A DNA stretch of 64,000 bases from Aaosphaeria pasadenensis (GCA_022813625.1 JAKLMB010000010.1:930001-994000); one strand, 5' to 3'; positions 1 through 11,941 are shown, counted from the first letter of the stretch. Numbers and translations are program-made. The notes: generated by a model from the letters alone, not told the origin.

Positions 1-393
1 AGCAACTCAAGAGTGGGCAAGGACTTTCAAAAGACAAGCAAAGTATAGGTACCTAGAAACCAACTAGGTAGGTAGGTAGGTAGGTGGGCAAATTAGAAAA
101 GAAGAGGGATCCTGAGAATGTGAAACCCCGGCCGACTTGAGAAGTGATAGAAGGTAAACAGTCCAGTCAAAATAGACGGCCTAGTGGTACGCGTAAGTAA
201 AGGTAAACAAATACAGTAACTCAGAATTTGCATAGTATAGCTATGTCCACGAGGTGGCTGAATGAAGAGAAAATGCCAATACAGACGGCAATCGTTTTCT
301 TAACAAATGTACTTGAATCTTTCTATTTCTATTTCCACCAAGTTAATCTTGTAGAGCTCAGGGTTGTTCCCTAACAAGATCCTCAGACGTGCT
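1..393. other. Left-edge intergenic stretch
   Basis: This is non-coding sequence downstream of the capping-protein gene, which reads leftward and stops at 394. It holds a short TAGG microsatellite and otherwise nothing I can name. No open frame here has convincing codon content. Confidence 0.6.
65..88. repeat. (TAGG)n microsatellite
   Basis: Five to six perfect or near-perfect copies of the 4-bp unit TAGG run in tandem, ending in TGGG. It is a simple sequence repeat in the downstream flank of the capping-protein gene. Confidence 0.85.
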
Positions 394-1405
394 CTACCTG
401 GTCCTGCCACCACCTATGTCAGCACCAACCCTGTATCCGGAGATCTTGTCCCAGTCCATCTTTTGCCTAGTGATGGGCAACTGTCTCCTCAAACTCTTGA
501 AAGCTCCCTCGCTCAAGCTACCAAATGCCTTGTTCAAATCCTCTTGGTATTTCTTCTCGGCACCCGCAATCGCTCGAACGATTTCACTGGCGTTGGCGTT
601 CTGTCCGACCTTGAGGTCCACGACTTTGTTTGTGAGGAGTCGTACGTTGCCGTCCTCGTAGTAGTGGACGTCAACCTTGATTGCACCTGTGATGCTACCG
701 GAGGAGGGTGTGTAGATATACGAGGAGCGCCATCGGCCGTTCCAGTAGTTTGAAGGAGAGTATTTGTTGGCGACGGTCAAAATGGCAAGGGCGGTCTCGT
801 CGGAGACGGGGAACACCCCGATGGAGGACTTAGGATAATGCTCCGCCGCGTGGGTCGAAAGGCTCTTGATAGTACTCTTCCTGCATGTTATCAGCTTCTA
901 TCTCTTATTCGATGTCATATGAAGCCGGGAACTCCAAGACATACACTAGGTCCGCATTATCCGACTCAAGCACGTAGGATTGCACACCGCTAGCCTTCTG
1001 TGTGGCATGGTCGAACTCAAACGAGCTCTGGCTTTCTACATCGTAATATCTTCCATCGCCTAACCGGTTGTGTTCGCTAACAAGTACTTCGTTGCTGCCG
1101 CCCGGGAGCTTTACAGTTGTGAATTGCTCTTCGTTGTACTTCTCGAATGCCGGTGACAGCTCGGAGGAGACGTTATCATCGCCGAGGATGGACTTGATAG
1201 CTGATTGCGGTCAGCTGGGTTCGTGAGAGTTATTGTGCTCCAACAGGAACAGTTAAGGTAACACAATCTGAAGCAATCGTACCTTTCGTGACGTCCGATA
1301 GCTGTGCCATGTCAGTACTTGTTCAAAGTGGGGTATAACATGAAAGCATACCTCGCCCGGCGGCGTGCTTTCCACGAATGAGGATAATGCTGCTGTTCTT
1401 GACAT
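394..1405 (-). CDS. CAP1: F-actin-capping protein alpha subunit
   Basis: This is the alpha subunit of the heterodimer that caps actin filament barbed ends at cortical patches. Four exons give 271 aa: 1352-1405, 1283-1301 (only 19 nt), 945-1200 and 394-880. The start is the ATG at 1405, giving the family N-terminus with FVESTPPGE followed by LSDVTKAIKSILGDD once introns are removed. The C-terminal half shows the family hallmark YWNGRWRSSY, the HYYEDGNVRL strand, and the ending with KISGYRVGADIGGG, which contributes to the actin-binding tail region in the family. Length matches the usual 260-290 aa. Splice donors read gtatgc, gtacga and gtatgt. The beta subunit is not in the window. The assignment is firm; the 19-nt exon 2 is supported by frame and by the conserved residues it encodes. 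Confidence 0.93.
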
Positions 1406-1748
1406 TGCGATATTGGATGTGTAGAGGACCGTAGCTCGAGGTTCCGGGTAGTGGCTGTAAGTGTGGGGATGAAGCTGTTGGTGGAGGTGAAGTCAAGCTG
1501 AGACACCGGCTTGGCGAGGGGTCCCGCTGCTTGCAGGGATCAGCATCACGATGTCATGGCACCAAATAGGCAACTTTGTGGTTAGGCCAATGTGCCCAAG
1601 TATACATTGAACAGAATTTCATACATGCAGCAATTCGCTGCTCGCTAGTAAAGGTATTGGCCGTAATTAAATCAATCTTTTGTGATTGGGATTTCCGCTC
1701 AAAACGCCGCGCTGATCCATGCTTTGTAAAATGAATAGAAATACGCAG
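1406..1748. other. Intergenic, upstream of CAP1
   Basis: About 340 bp separate the capping-protein start from the stop of the next leftward gene. It should hold the CAP1 promoter and the neighbour's 3' end. I see no TATA box, repeat or RNA gene in it. Confidence 0.5.
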
Positions 1749-3784
1749 CTACTCGATGCTCATCTTCATAAAGCCATCGTTAGCATCAGTCATACCCTGC
1801 AGTCCAACCCTCTTGGGACCAAGTAGCGGTGTCATGCTAACACTTCCACCACTGTTCGACCTTTCTCCCGCAGCGTGGCCAGACGTCGCGGTGTTTTCAC
1901 GGTTAGCCTTGGGTGCCGATTGCCAAACTCCGCTATCCCTTTGTGCAGGAGATTGCGACAATACAGGACTGTTCTGGACGCTTACTCCAGGAGACACTGC
2001 CCGACGCTTGATTGAGTTACCATCAAGATCATCATCACGGCGCCGCTTGTTTGACTTTTTCAATCCGTCTGCAGCAGAGATGGGTGCCACAGGTTGTGGA
2101 GTTGAGGAGCGAGATGCCCAGCCGTTATGACTATTAGACTCTGGCGCAGCCATAGCATTAGTAGAGGGCTGTGATATCGATGTTGATGGTGAGTCCATGT
2201 TTATATCCTCGCTAATGGCGGAAGAGCCCGCACGAGGAAAGGAAGGAGGCGGTGGTGTTTGCGCCAGAACGTGATGCCAGGATCCCCGCCCGTTAGCGTT
2301 TCGTGCAACATTGACATTGAATGCTGCAAAGAGGCCTTTGGTGGCTGAACCATCAAGACTCATACTGCTTTCGCTCTCCTCTTCTGGGACGCCCTCCAAT
2401 GGGCCGTCAAGACCCGGCACGGTAGGTAATAGACTGGGCGACGAATGCGTTGTGTTTGATGGTCGATCTAAGTCTACGTCGCTCTCTCGCACCTGGCGAA
2501 TGATCTCAGCTTCGCGACGGAACTCGCTGTCGATGGGAGCCGACTCTTCGATAAGCTCCGCCTTTATGCGGCCGAATTGCCTGGATTTTGGCTGCATTTG
2601 TCAGTATTATGTCAAGGCGTAAGCAACCGTGTACATACTAGTAGGTTTCCCCTTCGAGTGACAGGCCTTCGTACAACGCCGGGTGTTTGGGGTACGACGA
2701 CGGCTTCATCCCCACTGTCGTTTCCCGAAGATATGTGGAGGTCGTTTGCGAATAGTGATAAGCTCTCTCGGCGAGAGCCTGGCTTCCGCATCACTGCTTC
2801 TCGGTTGAAATAGCCCTCTCCCTTCCCATTTCCATTGGGGGGCGATGCAGGTCCGGGGCTTGCCAGCGAACTATGTCCGCTGGCGGAACTGGAGCTCTTG
2901 CGACTGCGGCCTTTGCGTAGTCGGGCGCGCTGTATGCTCATGAAAGTTGGAGGACCGCTCGGTGAGAACATGTTCGACCAGCCGCCTGGGTTGGCTCCTA
3001 TGGGGAGGCCTCCAAAAGGCGTATTGTGCGATTTCATGGCTTGTGGGGTCATCAACATTGGGTCATCGTTGAAATCGGGGTCCATCGGGTCGCCCTCATC
3101 GGAGCTAGAACTAGAGTCGTCTGAACCGAGCATGTTGATGCTTCCTAGAGAGCTGGACGCTGCTGTTCTATCGCCGTTGCCCATGCCCCATGTAGAGTGA
3201 TTGATATTGGGTGAATCGAGTATCATCGAGTTCGTTCGAGGCTTTCTTGGTATCATCATGCCTTTCTGGGTAATGGTCGGCGATGAATCGGGGGAGGATT
3301 GATCCACGAGCGTGGAGTGGTGCAAATTGGTGCATGCTCGTGAGAATTCGGCACCTCGCGAGCGTCGTGGGAGCAATGAAGCAGGAGAGGCATACGTGTT
3401 GTGGGCATCGAGCTGAGGAGATAGAGGAACGCGAGCCGCAAAATGTGCTACCGAATTCGCAATAGGCATTTCTTGAGGAGGCATCTGGAGCGAGAGGCCG
3501 CGTGAGAGTAGCTCTGGTCGACGGGGAGTCCGGGGCGGTATGGCATGGTGGTCGTCTTTGGAGATGTGCGGCGGTTCACGGAATTTAGGTGATGGAGACA
3601 GTTGGGGCGTGGAATCGCTGAGTGAGCGAGCCTTCGAATTCGGTGATCTATGCGGTGTCCTGACAGAGGATTGCGAACCTGGGCCAGCCTCGTTGTTGTC
3701 ATCATTGCCCGTGGATCCCATTTGGCTTGCTAGGCGACTTATCATTGCCTTCACGGCCGGCACCTCAGGAAGCTCGGGTATCAT
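1749..3784 (-). CDS. Conserved disordered fungal protein, probably nuclear
   Basis: I do not recognise a named family. Two exons, 2639-3784 and 1749-2591, are joined across a 47-nt intron (donor gtatgt, acceptor gcag) to give 662 aa. The junction restores a helical, charged stretch reading GNLLPKSRQFGRIKAEL, then EESAPIDSEFRREAEIIRQVR, which is the only part that looks folded. The rest is Ser/Pro/Asn-rich and rich in SP and TP dipeptides, plausible sites for proline-directed kinases. A basic KKSNKRRRDDD cluster and SIKRRAVSP suggest nuclear import. The last residues, GLQGMTDANDGFMKMSIE, form a short motif of the type often conserved in such proteins. A regulator of transcription or the cell cycle is possible but only inferred. 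The start at 3784 is the first clear ATG; the frame stays open further upstream. Confidence 0.75.
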
Positions 3785-4257
3785 TGGTAAAGTACGAAGG
3801 TGGCGATACAGCCCAGCTGGTGAAAGATGGGAGGTGAACGAACATTTCTTGACGATCCTAGTCGAGAGGCGATCGTGAAGGTCAAGATTGAGATTGCGTT
3901 TTGAGAGCCAGTGCCGCCGAGTGGTGCTCAGGCTGAGCGGGGGTGTAGATTACTTAGAGGTCGTTGCTTACAGATCACGTGGCGCTAACAAACAGAGTGG
4001 ATCACCATATCAGTCTTTCACTCACGGTGAATTGATGCTTCGGAAGGCAAACAATACATTATGCTAGTACTTCCAGATTGAATTGGATTCATCTCACTCA
4101 TTTATGGTAGAGTACCCCGTACCAGATACCATTCGCAAAGGTCACGAGATGAATTATTACTCACCCCTCACCTTCCCCACTGCGTGGTTCCACCATGGGA
4201 AGGACCCTGGATTTTGAAGCAGAACTCCATTGAGAAACACTTGTCCATGTTGAACGC
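3785..4257. other. Intergenic
   Basis: About 470 bp lie between two leftward genes. The stretch should carry the promoter of the disordered protein gene and the 3' UTR of the gene to the right. I see no repeat, RNA gene or recognisable site. Confidence 0.5.
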
Positions 4258-5603
4258 CTATGCGCACAGAATACCCTCGACCCATTCAATATCTTCCCAT
4301 GTACACTTCGATAGCTTAGCAGATGGTAGAGAAACTGATTGGATGTACTTACCTCCCAAATGTTCAAGATTAGTAGTTTGTATCCATCCATATCTCGTTT
4401 CATCTGTCCGATGCAGCGGCACATCTTATTAGCCTTGAGAAGTCGAGCACTATCTACGTTGTAAAGTTTGACTGATTTCCATATTGCAGCGTGGTACTCT
4501 CCCATGATATGGGGTGGCTTGTCATGGAATAGGTCACGGAATTCAAATGACTGTTTGGTTTCAGTCCTTGATGAGCTTGCCACTCTTGCGTACATCTCAA
4601 TCAGAACGTCCTTCTCATTTTTAACAGCATCGCGACCAACTTTGATAGCTTCGCCGACACGGAAACACGTCCGCAGCACATGAGCAGGGGAGAGACCGAC
4701 AATTGGTGAACGGTCCCTTGCTTTATTGGGGAAAGGAGGTCTGACGATAGGTTGCCGGTCAAACTGCGGGGTTTCCTGCTTCTGGGGCATATCTGAGGAC
4801 TTGATCAGTGGGGAGATGAATTTCTGCGAGATTTGAGCCTTTGGCGAGATTGTAGTGGCATCCGCACTAGGTGACATAGATGGTACATCTTGCGCCGGGG
4901 TTTCTGGAGTGCTTGTATTTCCGATAAGGTAGCAATCGCCACCATTGTCGAGGTCTATCGACTCCAAGATCGAGTCAAAAACATTGTCGTCGTCGGAGAA
5001 TTCGTCAGAGCTATGCTCACGGTAAGGGAGGTCCGAATGAAGACACAATTGGTTAGCGGGACATTCATCGTCGATGATGGATATAATATCTTCTAGATCA
5101 TCGTAAAAGGCATTGTCATCCTCATGTGCCTCATAAGGCAGTTCTTCTAAGGTAAGACGAACAGCATCATCCACTCCGGTGGTGTTAATTCCATTCATAC
5201 TCTGGATTGGGTCATCACTTGGCGTCACAGGAGAGCACCGTCTCCGATACGAAGCAGCATTGAAGAGGTCAATGGAGTCGGCCGAAATACTCGGTGCAGA
5301 TTGTATTGGCCCATTGCCGACCCGATGAGGTGATGCTGCTGGACGCCGAGAGTATGCATTGTTGTTCTCTTTTTCACCGACAGCGTGACTAACGTCCGGC
5401 CGCTTCCGTTTACGACGCGAGGCTCTCGGGGATGCAAAGTTAGCCGCTATATGGAATGATGAGGACGGCTCTTCATCCACTCCAAGATGGAGATATTCGG
5501 CAATTGCAGGATTCCGGTCTCGTGGTAAATTTTCAGTCAAGGGAGGACTGGCAGCCGTGCGCTTGGGAGTCAAATACCCGGCAGTCGCGGTAGGTTTGTT
5601 CAC
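4258..5603 (-). CDS. Conserved fungal hypothetical protein
   Basis: Function is not recognised. Two exons, 4353-5603 and 4258-4305, are separated by a 47-nt intron (donor gtaagt, acceptor cgaag) and give 432 aa. Without splicing the frame runs on into unlikely sequence. With splicing the C-terminus becomes LLILNIWECTWEDIEWVEGI, which fits the end of a folded domain. The N-terminal 300 residues are disordered and acidic, with a basic cluster RRKRKRPDVSH near residues 62-72 that could be a nuclear signal. The C-terminal region (from about 310) starts IVGLSPAHVLRTCFRVGEAI and contains FRDLFHDKPPHIMGEYHAAIWK. It looks like a conserved compact domain. The layout resembles a nuclear protein with a C-terminal interaction domain. 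It is divergent from the VHS-domain gene, over 725 bp. Confidence 0.75.
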
Positions 5604-6328
5604 GGCAGTGAAACAAGGCTGTCTACTAACTCATTCAACGTTAGTTGTGACTCTTTCAACCGTGGAAGACATGGTACGATGGAGGAGAGCGTTTGCGTGC
5701 GAGAACTCACGCGTCCTCGTAGCCTCCATCGCGTATATAGACAGCTCCAGCTGCCTCGTCGAACATGTCCATAGACCCTGCCGCCAGTGTCTGAGCTCGT
5801 TTGCAGTTGGTTCAAGCGTGAAAAATCTTAGAAGAAGTGTGAGGTGTCCGGAGAGATGGGATGGGATGGTTGACCCTGCAACAATGGATTATTGAGCGTC
5901 GCCTGCCTGCGGAATGACGACAGTGTTTACGGTCCGTGCGGGGGCCAAGTCCACCCCACTACGAGGAAACAGCATGCGGCTCCCTGAGTGTCTGTCTATC
6001 AATGCAGATGATCCCCGTTTAACAGCCACCGATCAACAGTAAACTTCACATGAACGAGGCGTAAAGCTCAAATTTACAAACGAACATCGACGTTACCACC
6101 GTCATTCTTGTCTTTATTAATACCCTTCCTAGATTCTATTGCTAGCGTTGCGCGCGCTTAACATATTCACAGCCCCTCCTTATCTTCTCTGCAGGCATAC
6201 ACCATCATAATCAAGGATTCTTCTCAGTCTCTACTACCCGTGGAAAGCTTTTAGTCTACTCATAATTCGCTCTCATACATTGGACGACCTGGATCCGTAC
6301 CGAGCTTTCCATTTGACTGCTCCCCAGG
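5604..6328. other. Divergent promoter region
   Basis: This 725-bp gap separates two genes read outward, so it holds both promoters and 5' UTRs. A pyrimidine-rich stretch with CCCCTCC and TTCTCT near 6171-6195 lies upstream of the Lsb5-like start. No TATA box is obvious. Confidence 0.5.
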
Positions 6329-7928
6329 ATGCCGGTAAGCCCAATCTCTCGCCATGTCTCCTGGATTCAGGACATGGCTGGGACCTCTCCATTGTCTGTT
6401 TCAACGTCCAACACTGTTTCCTTGCGATCTAATCCCTTTCCTATGATACGTTAGTAGAGCTTCCAGCTACTTCGAAGCTCCATCAGGCATTCTAGCAGAT
6501 TTCCACATGATTCCGGACACCTGCGGAACCTATAGGAGCAATATCGCTAACCCCAAACCAGAAACACGCTTACTCGGCCGTCACGGTCACCATTGATCGC
6601 CTCACAGCTGAACAGTACGAAGAGAATGGTATGAGTCCCCAAGTGGTTCATTCAGTAATTTTACGTTAACATGCATGTCCAGATATTGCAGGTCTCGTAG
6701 ACCTGATCGAAGTTATCAGGATACAGGAGTCGGGTCCTACCGAAGCTGCTCGAGCCCTCCGTAAGAAACTGTATGGATTCAAGATCGTCAATCTTATTCA
6801 TTGCTCTAATTCATACTAGTAAATATGGAAATGCACATCGCCAACTGCGTGCTCTCGTCATTCTTGACGGTCTTATTCAAAACGCCGGCACCAGATTCCA
6901 AAAGTCATTTGCTGACGAGCCACTGCTCGAGCGCCTCAGACTTCTCGCCAAGGATGAGATGGTGGATTCAGACGTTCGTCAAAAGGTCAACGTGCTCTTT
7001 CGACAATGGGCAGTTGCATACAAAACTACGCCAGGATTGAGCGGCATTGCAACACTTTATAAGCAGCTCCCACGCACGAAAAGGCCTCAACCTCAGCAAT
7101 CCAAAGTCGTTCGCGAGACCGAAGCAGAAGCACATGATGAGGATCATTCTCCGCCATCATCGCCCCAGCCTGCTCGACGGGCTGCTCCAGCTCCTCCATC
7201 GTTCCCACAGGGATCGTCATCATCAGCTGGTAGAACAGTCGCACTCGGCTCAGCTCCTCTTCCCAACTCATCACTGTTCAAGAAAGACAAGAAGGGAAAA
7301 TCTAAGCCATTCAATCTTGAAAAGGAAAAACATCAACTTCTCGAGACGATTGCGTCCGCTACAGTTGCGAGCACTAGTTTGATGAATGGGATGCAACTCA
7401 TCAATCGTGAGGTCCAGCGTGTTAGCGAAAACCCTGAAGTTGTAAAGCGATTTGAGACCTGCAAAGTTCTTCGGCGACAGATCCTGCGCTATATCCAACT
7501 CGTGGAATCAGAGCAGTACATCGGCAGTCTTTTGAGTGCTAACGACGAACTTGTCAAAGCCCTGATGGCCTACGAGATCATGGACAAGAGTATCGACGAC
7601 GATAGCGACAGTGACCATGAAGACCCAGCACCACCTCCAAGGGTCGCAACTCGGAGCCCCGAAGCGGCCATGGCAAACCTACAAATAGACGAAGCTCCTC
7701 CAGCGAAGCCACCGAGGCCTACCAGTATCCCAATGCCCCCTGTCCCTGCTCCGGCAACTGGAAAACAGCGTGCGGACCCAGAGCCCGAAGAGGATGACGA
7801 CGATCCTTTCAGTGATGCTAATGGTATGTTGTCAGCTCCTCCCCATACGTTTTATGCTCATATACTAACTCATTACAGTGGTGCAAACCCCTTGGGAAAG
7901 GGGTGAGCCTACGTGGAGGGATGTTTAA
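6329..7928 (+). CDS. LSB5: VHS-GAT adaptor, Lsb5-like
   Basis: This is probably the Las17-binding VHS-GAT protein that links endocytic actin assembly to ubiquitin/Arf-type sorting. Five exons (6329-6334, 6562-6628, 6683-6770, 6820-7823, 7879-7928) give 404 aa. The first exon is just ATG CCG. After splicing the N-terminus reads KHAYSAVTVTIDRLTAEQY and the VHS core continues RALRKKLKYGNAHRQLRALV. VHS spans about residues 3-135, and a helical GAT-like domain follows a Pro/Ser linker at roughly 190-275 (EKHQLLETIASATVAS onward). Proline-rich APPAKPPRPTSIPMPPVP is a candidate SH3-binding site. The tail DDDPFSDAN suits EH/clathrin-adaptor contacts, and the last exon gives TPWERGEPTWRDV. The exon sum is in frame. 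GGA-type adaptors also have VHS-GAT but carry a gamma-ear, which is absent here. Confidence 0.88.
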
Positions 7929-8780
7929 TGTAGGCACTACTCATTCATTTGCTCACAGGCTCTATCAGTCATGGTCATTTTCCTTAAGGCTCATATGTCT
8001 ATACCCTTGGGTATTCGTGTACGGATCTCTACTTTAAGGGAGATCATAATAGAATACGGATTCTTTTATTATTGATTGGTCTCGGCGACTTGCTCTGGAA
8101 CGACATTTCTTTTCTGCTACTAGCTAGCATTGTGAGGCGAAGCTACCCAACAGTCAATACCACACCATATCAATAATGTCCATTTCATCAACCGACCAAT
8201 GAAATCGCCGTTCTGCCCAAGTCATTCACCACTAGAGCTCCGCTAGATATACGAGCAACTCCAAAATCGACAACAGACGAAATGGGGAATCGATGTTTTC
8301 CTTATTACTACAAGTGTCATATTCGCATTGATCTCTGTTTTGATCCCCCTGCCAAACTCGTATAGATTCAGGCCCAAGTCAGGCCGGTGGTGCGCCACTG
8401 GGTGGGTCGCACTGCCACGGATGTCAACGTCATCGCTCCCGTCTCAGATTGGCACTAAACAGGGCGATGCGAGATCAGCTACATATGAACTCCAAGATTT
8501 GTCCTTTTTTCCCTCATTCGCCTCCATTCCCTCTGCCCCCATTACAAACCCTACTTGGCTCTGTGAGTCTCCTCATGATGGTATAGGTCTCGTAGATTCT
8601 AATGTGTTATAGTGTCCCCAATTTTGCCATCGAACAACTAACCCCCGAAACTCCTCATCTTTAACCCCTGAGAACTGGTCGCAACACCTGTCATACTAGA
8701 CATTCATCGCATCGCATCGCATCGTACCGTAACACCTCGCGTCGTCGTCTTCCCTTTATTCCACCACCCAATCCTAAAAT
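7929..8780. other. Intergenic
   Basis: This is an 850-bp non-coding stretch between the Lsb5-like gene and the first small cysteine-rich gene. It includes a short CATCG microsatellite about 60 bp before the small gene's ATG. No other feature is visible. Confidence 0.5.
8705..8724. repeat. (CATCG)4 microsatellite
   Basis: Four tandem copies of a 5-bp unit sit in the probable 5' UTR or promoter of the small cysteine-rich gene that starts at 8781. Confidence 0.8.
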
Positions 8781-8953
8781 ATGCCTGCATCAACAAAAAG
8801 CTCCGTATCTACGGCCACTTCCATCGCAAAGCCGAAGCCCATCAAGACCTGTTGCTGCGCGACTGACGATTGCACATGTAGGTACAAATTACGGGAGGCC
8901 GGCTACTTTTCTAACGGAGGACAGGTTGTATCATTCCGTGTACAGTGATGTGA
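8781..8953 (+). CDS. Small 7-cysteine protein, copy 1
   Basis: No known family is recognised. Exon 8781-8877 and exon 8925-8953 are joined across a 47-nt intron (gtaggt...ctaac...acag) and give 41 aa. The N-terminus is Ser/Thr/Lys-rich and ends in KPKPIKT. The C-terminus carries CCCATDDCTCCIIPCTVM, with seven cysteines. Splicing is chosen because copy 2 at 12476 has an intron of the same length at the same codon position (phase 1, inside a Cys codon) and gives the matching tail. The unspliced frame is also open to about 58 aa but loses that tail. There is no signal peptide or membrane span. The dense Cys with paired Asp suggests metal binding (metallothionein-like), but this is inference. A fatty-acylated membrane-associated peptide is another possibility. 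Confidence 0.72.
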
Positions 8954-9353
8954 TTGGATGCCAGCAAAAATTCGAAGAGCAAACATCTTTACAACGAGAC
9001 GAAGCTACATTTACGAGACCACGATATAATCATGTCTAAAATTCATTGAAGAATTCAGACTTGGGTGTACATGTAGCACGAGATTGGATATGACACGTTT
9101 AATTCATCAGACGCAGTAAGACGAAAGATCCCAAGTTGGCCATGTTTCGCGGTTGAACATTTGTAAATTCTTGTACAGCAATTTAGCGTCTGGTATTTCT
9201 ACGTTCCAACAGAATTGTTCCGAAGTGTGACTCAACACGGTTGTTAGCTGACCTCAGTACCTATAATTTCTGGTTACTGTTAATTAAGTAGCCTTGTTCA
9301 AGATGTCAACGTCTCACGCGACTTCTCGAACCGCGCGCTTCGCCTAGTGACAC
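8954..9353. other. Intergenic
   Basis: A 400-bp stretch lies between the first small cysteine-rich gene and the HET-domain gene. It is moderately AT-rich, with no repeat or recognisable promoter motif. Confidence 0.5.
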
Positions 9354-11941
9354 GTGAAGCATGATACCCTGTCGATCAGCATTCAAGCACCTTCGATGTC
9401 CCCTCTTATTATTGGAACCCCCGTGAACGATAGTTCGAACTGTGCCGTCTTGCTTACAGGACTTCTCGCCATGAGCGAACCCGAGACTAACGAAGATGCT
9501 ACAGATTTGCACCAATTTTACCAGAATTTACACCTGCCCTCGAACCGGAAATGCATTCGTTTGCTTCACGTTTACGGTTCAGTCATCGATGGAAGAAATC
9601 AGATCATCAAGGGCAACATGACTGTCGCAGATCTAGATGCATCGCCTTCATTCGCGGCCTTATCATACGTCTGGGGAGCTAAAAACACGGAACACCGTCC
9701 TACTTCCATATCATGTTCTGGCCATTCTATTCCCGTCACGCCAAAGTGTTTCGCAGCCGTAGCGCACTTACAGAAGAAGTTTGGTTCATTTACTATCTGG
9801 ATCGATGCAGTTTGTATAGATCAATCCAATGATTATGAGAAATCACAACAAATCCCACTTATGGGGGAGATCTATTCCAGGGCGACAGAGGCTTACATTT
9901 GGCTCGGAGAAAGCGATGAAGCAACTACTAGAGCCATGACCTTTCTGGGTATGCTGGAGCTCTGATTCAATAATAGAACAAAAGTTAACTTGATCTAGGC
10001 TCAGCGGGGTTTCTAGAATATGTCATTGATGGTGGCAGTTCGAGTGGTCCACTTCTCTCTTCGCCTCATATATGGTCGGCTGCATGGTCTGCCCTGACCT
10101 CATACTGCAGCCTCAAAAGACATCCGTTTCCATTCATCATTCGAGGTAAGATTGTACATGGCCATCACAATAATTAAGTCTGATCGTGTGCAATAGAACC
10201 TCCTCGCCTCTGGAGCATTCCATATCTCCAACGCATCAGGGAAAAGCATGGCGCCGTCTACACATCCTATCAGGATCTGAACGAATTGTTAACTAGGGAA
10301 TGGACACGACGCATTTGGACTTACCAGGAAATAATTCTTTCGCGCAACCCGGTTGTAGTTTGTGGTGACGAACACCTGCCGTGGGCACGCTTTACGTTGA
10401 GCATACTCTTCCTCGACCATATAAAAGCTCGAAGGCTTGCAAATTTCACTGGACCTAGGAACATCATTTTCAAAACATGGAAAAAGGTGATCCTTACAAG
10501 ATTACGACTCTTCGAAAATGAACCGGACGCGGGGCTATTATCGACTGCCAAAGGGGACTCTTCTTCTGCGGAAAACCTCACTCTGGAAGATGTGCGGAAA
10601 TACCAACGATTTTTGTATGACGTTTTCTCAAGATGCTTGCTTCTTTGCCGCACCATAACTGCACTGGCTTACCTTTCTGCCGCAAACCTCCTGGTTTCCA
10701 TCGTGGTCGCTGCCCGCCTAAACCCCGCGACGTTGTTCGCCTATCTAGCAGTGTCCGTTGTTATTTTCGGAACATTATTCTTCGGCTACGCGACGATGAC
10801 ATATTCATACTATCATCGGACATTTTACGCAATGCCTTTCTACAACCAGTGGTTAAGCTACATGAAAGAGGATGAAGACGACGATTTCATCGATGCTATT
10901 ATCTCTCGGAAAGCTACTGACCCTAAAGACATGGCTTTCGGTTTACATGCGGTACTCGAAAGGAAGATGCGACAAGATCTGCCAGTTCCTAATTACGCCC
11001 TATCGATCGGGAAAATATATAAAGATCTGACAGTAAATATCGTCACCTCAACGAATCAACTAAATTTCCTTATCCCAGCAGCTGGTAACCCGCTCTCAGA
11101 GTCTCCTTCATGGGTGCCAGACTGGGCGGGAAATTTCCCAACGTATTGGCTGCAGCCCTTCCTCGCAAATTATGCCTATGAGAAATTGTTCACGTTGCCC
11201 AATCAAAACGCCAACTGCTTGCCTCCTTGGAAACTGGATCCGAGTGAGCCAGACAAATTGACCATTTGGGCCTTTAGATACTGTACAATTTCGGGTTTGT
11301 TCACGCTGCAAAAGACGATGCCGACATACGATGAGTCCCAAAGAGAAATACATATCAAAAACATAACAATAATGATGCAATTCTTCAAAAATGGACACAA
11401 GGTCGAACTCGATTATTTTACAAATCGTCTCAACTACCCCGATCTACCCACCGACATCAATCCTGATATCATACGCTTAATTTGGACGGTTTTTCGATCT
11501 TCCAAATTCGTGGATGCGGAGACGATTTTGAATTTACTGTTGATGCAACGCAGCATGACCTTTCCTTTCCCATATGGATTCAGTCTCCCCCTCTATTTGC
11601 GGGCAAAAGCCTGGCGTCTATTTGACATGTACATTAATGTTTGCGATGCGTTCATTGATTCTGGAAGGAATTTCTTTAGCGCCAAAGGTGCTGCTGCAAA
11701 CAGTGGAGATGATATTATGGGTGTTTGTACATCGATAGCACAGGTTGGAGATGAGGTCGTATATATTCGGAGTTTGCCTTCCTTATTGACAGTAAGGACT
11801 GTAAGTTCCTGCAAGGGCAGAATGAGGCTTATAGGCCCTGCAGTGGTGTTCTCTTATGTCGAAAAGGATCTACAGGCTACAATAAAACGGCAGAAGAAGC
11901 AGGATGAGGCGGAGGTCATGGAACCGATTGACTTGATTTAG
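9354..11941 (+). CDS. HET-domain protein with two membrane helices
   Basis: This belongs to the heterokaryon-incompatibility (HET) domain family, whose members trigger cell death or act in non-self recognition in filamentous ascomycetes; the role of this one is unknown. Exons 9354-9948, 9999-10145 and 10197-11941 give 828 aa. An in-frame ATG at 9471 (789 aa) is an equally good start. HET hallmarks are in order: SFAALSYVWGA, then FTIWIDAVCIDQSNDYEKSQQ, MGEIYSRATEAYIWLGE, and REWTRRIWTYQEIILSRNPV after the introns. An insertion at about residues 400-455 contains two hydrophobic helices (LAYLSAANLLVSIVVAA and LFAYLAVSVVIFGTLFFGYA), so the protein may be membrane-anchored. The C-terminal half shows PSWVPDWAGN, common after HET domains. 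It lies between two paralogous small Cys-rich genes. No NACHT/NB-ARC or WD repeats are present. Confidence 0.9.

Noticed and set aside
8328..8612. 94-codon open frame before the first small Cys-rich gene
   Set aside because: Composition and context look random; there are no conserved residues and it would overlap the probable promoter.
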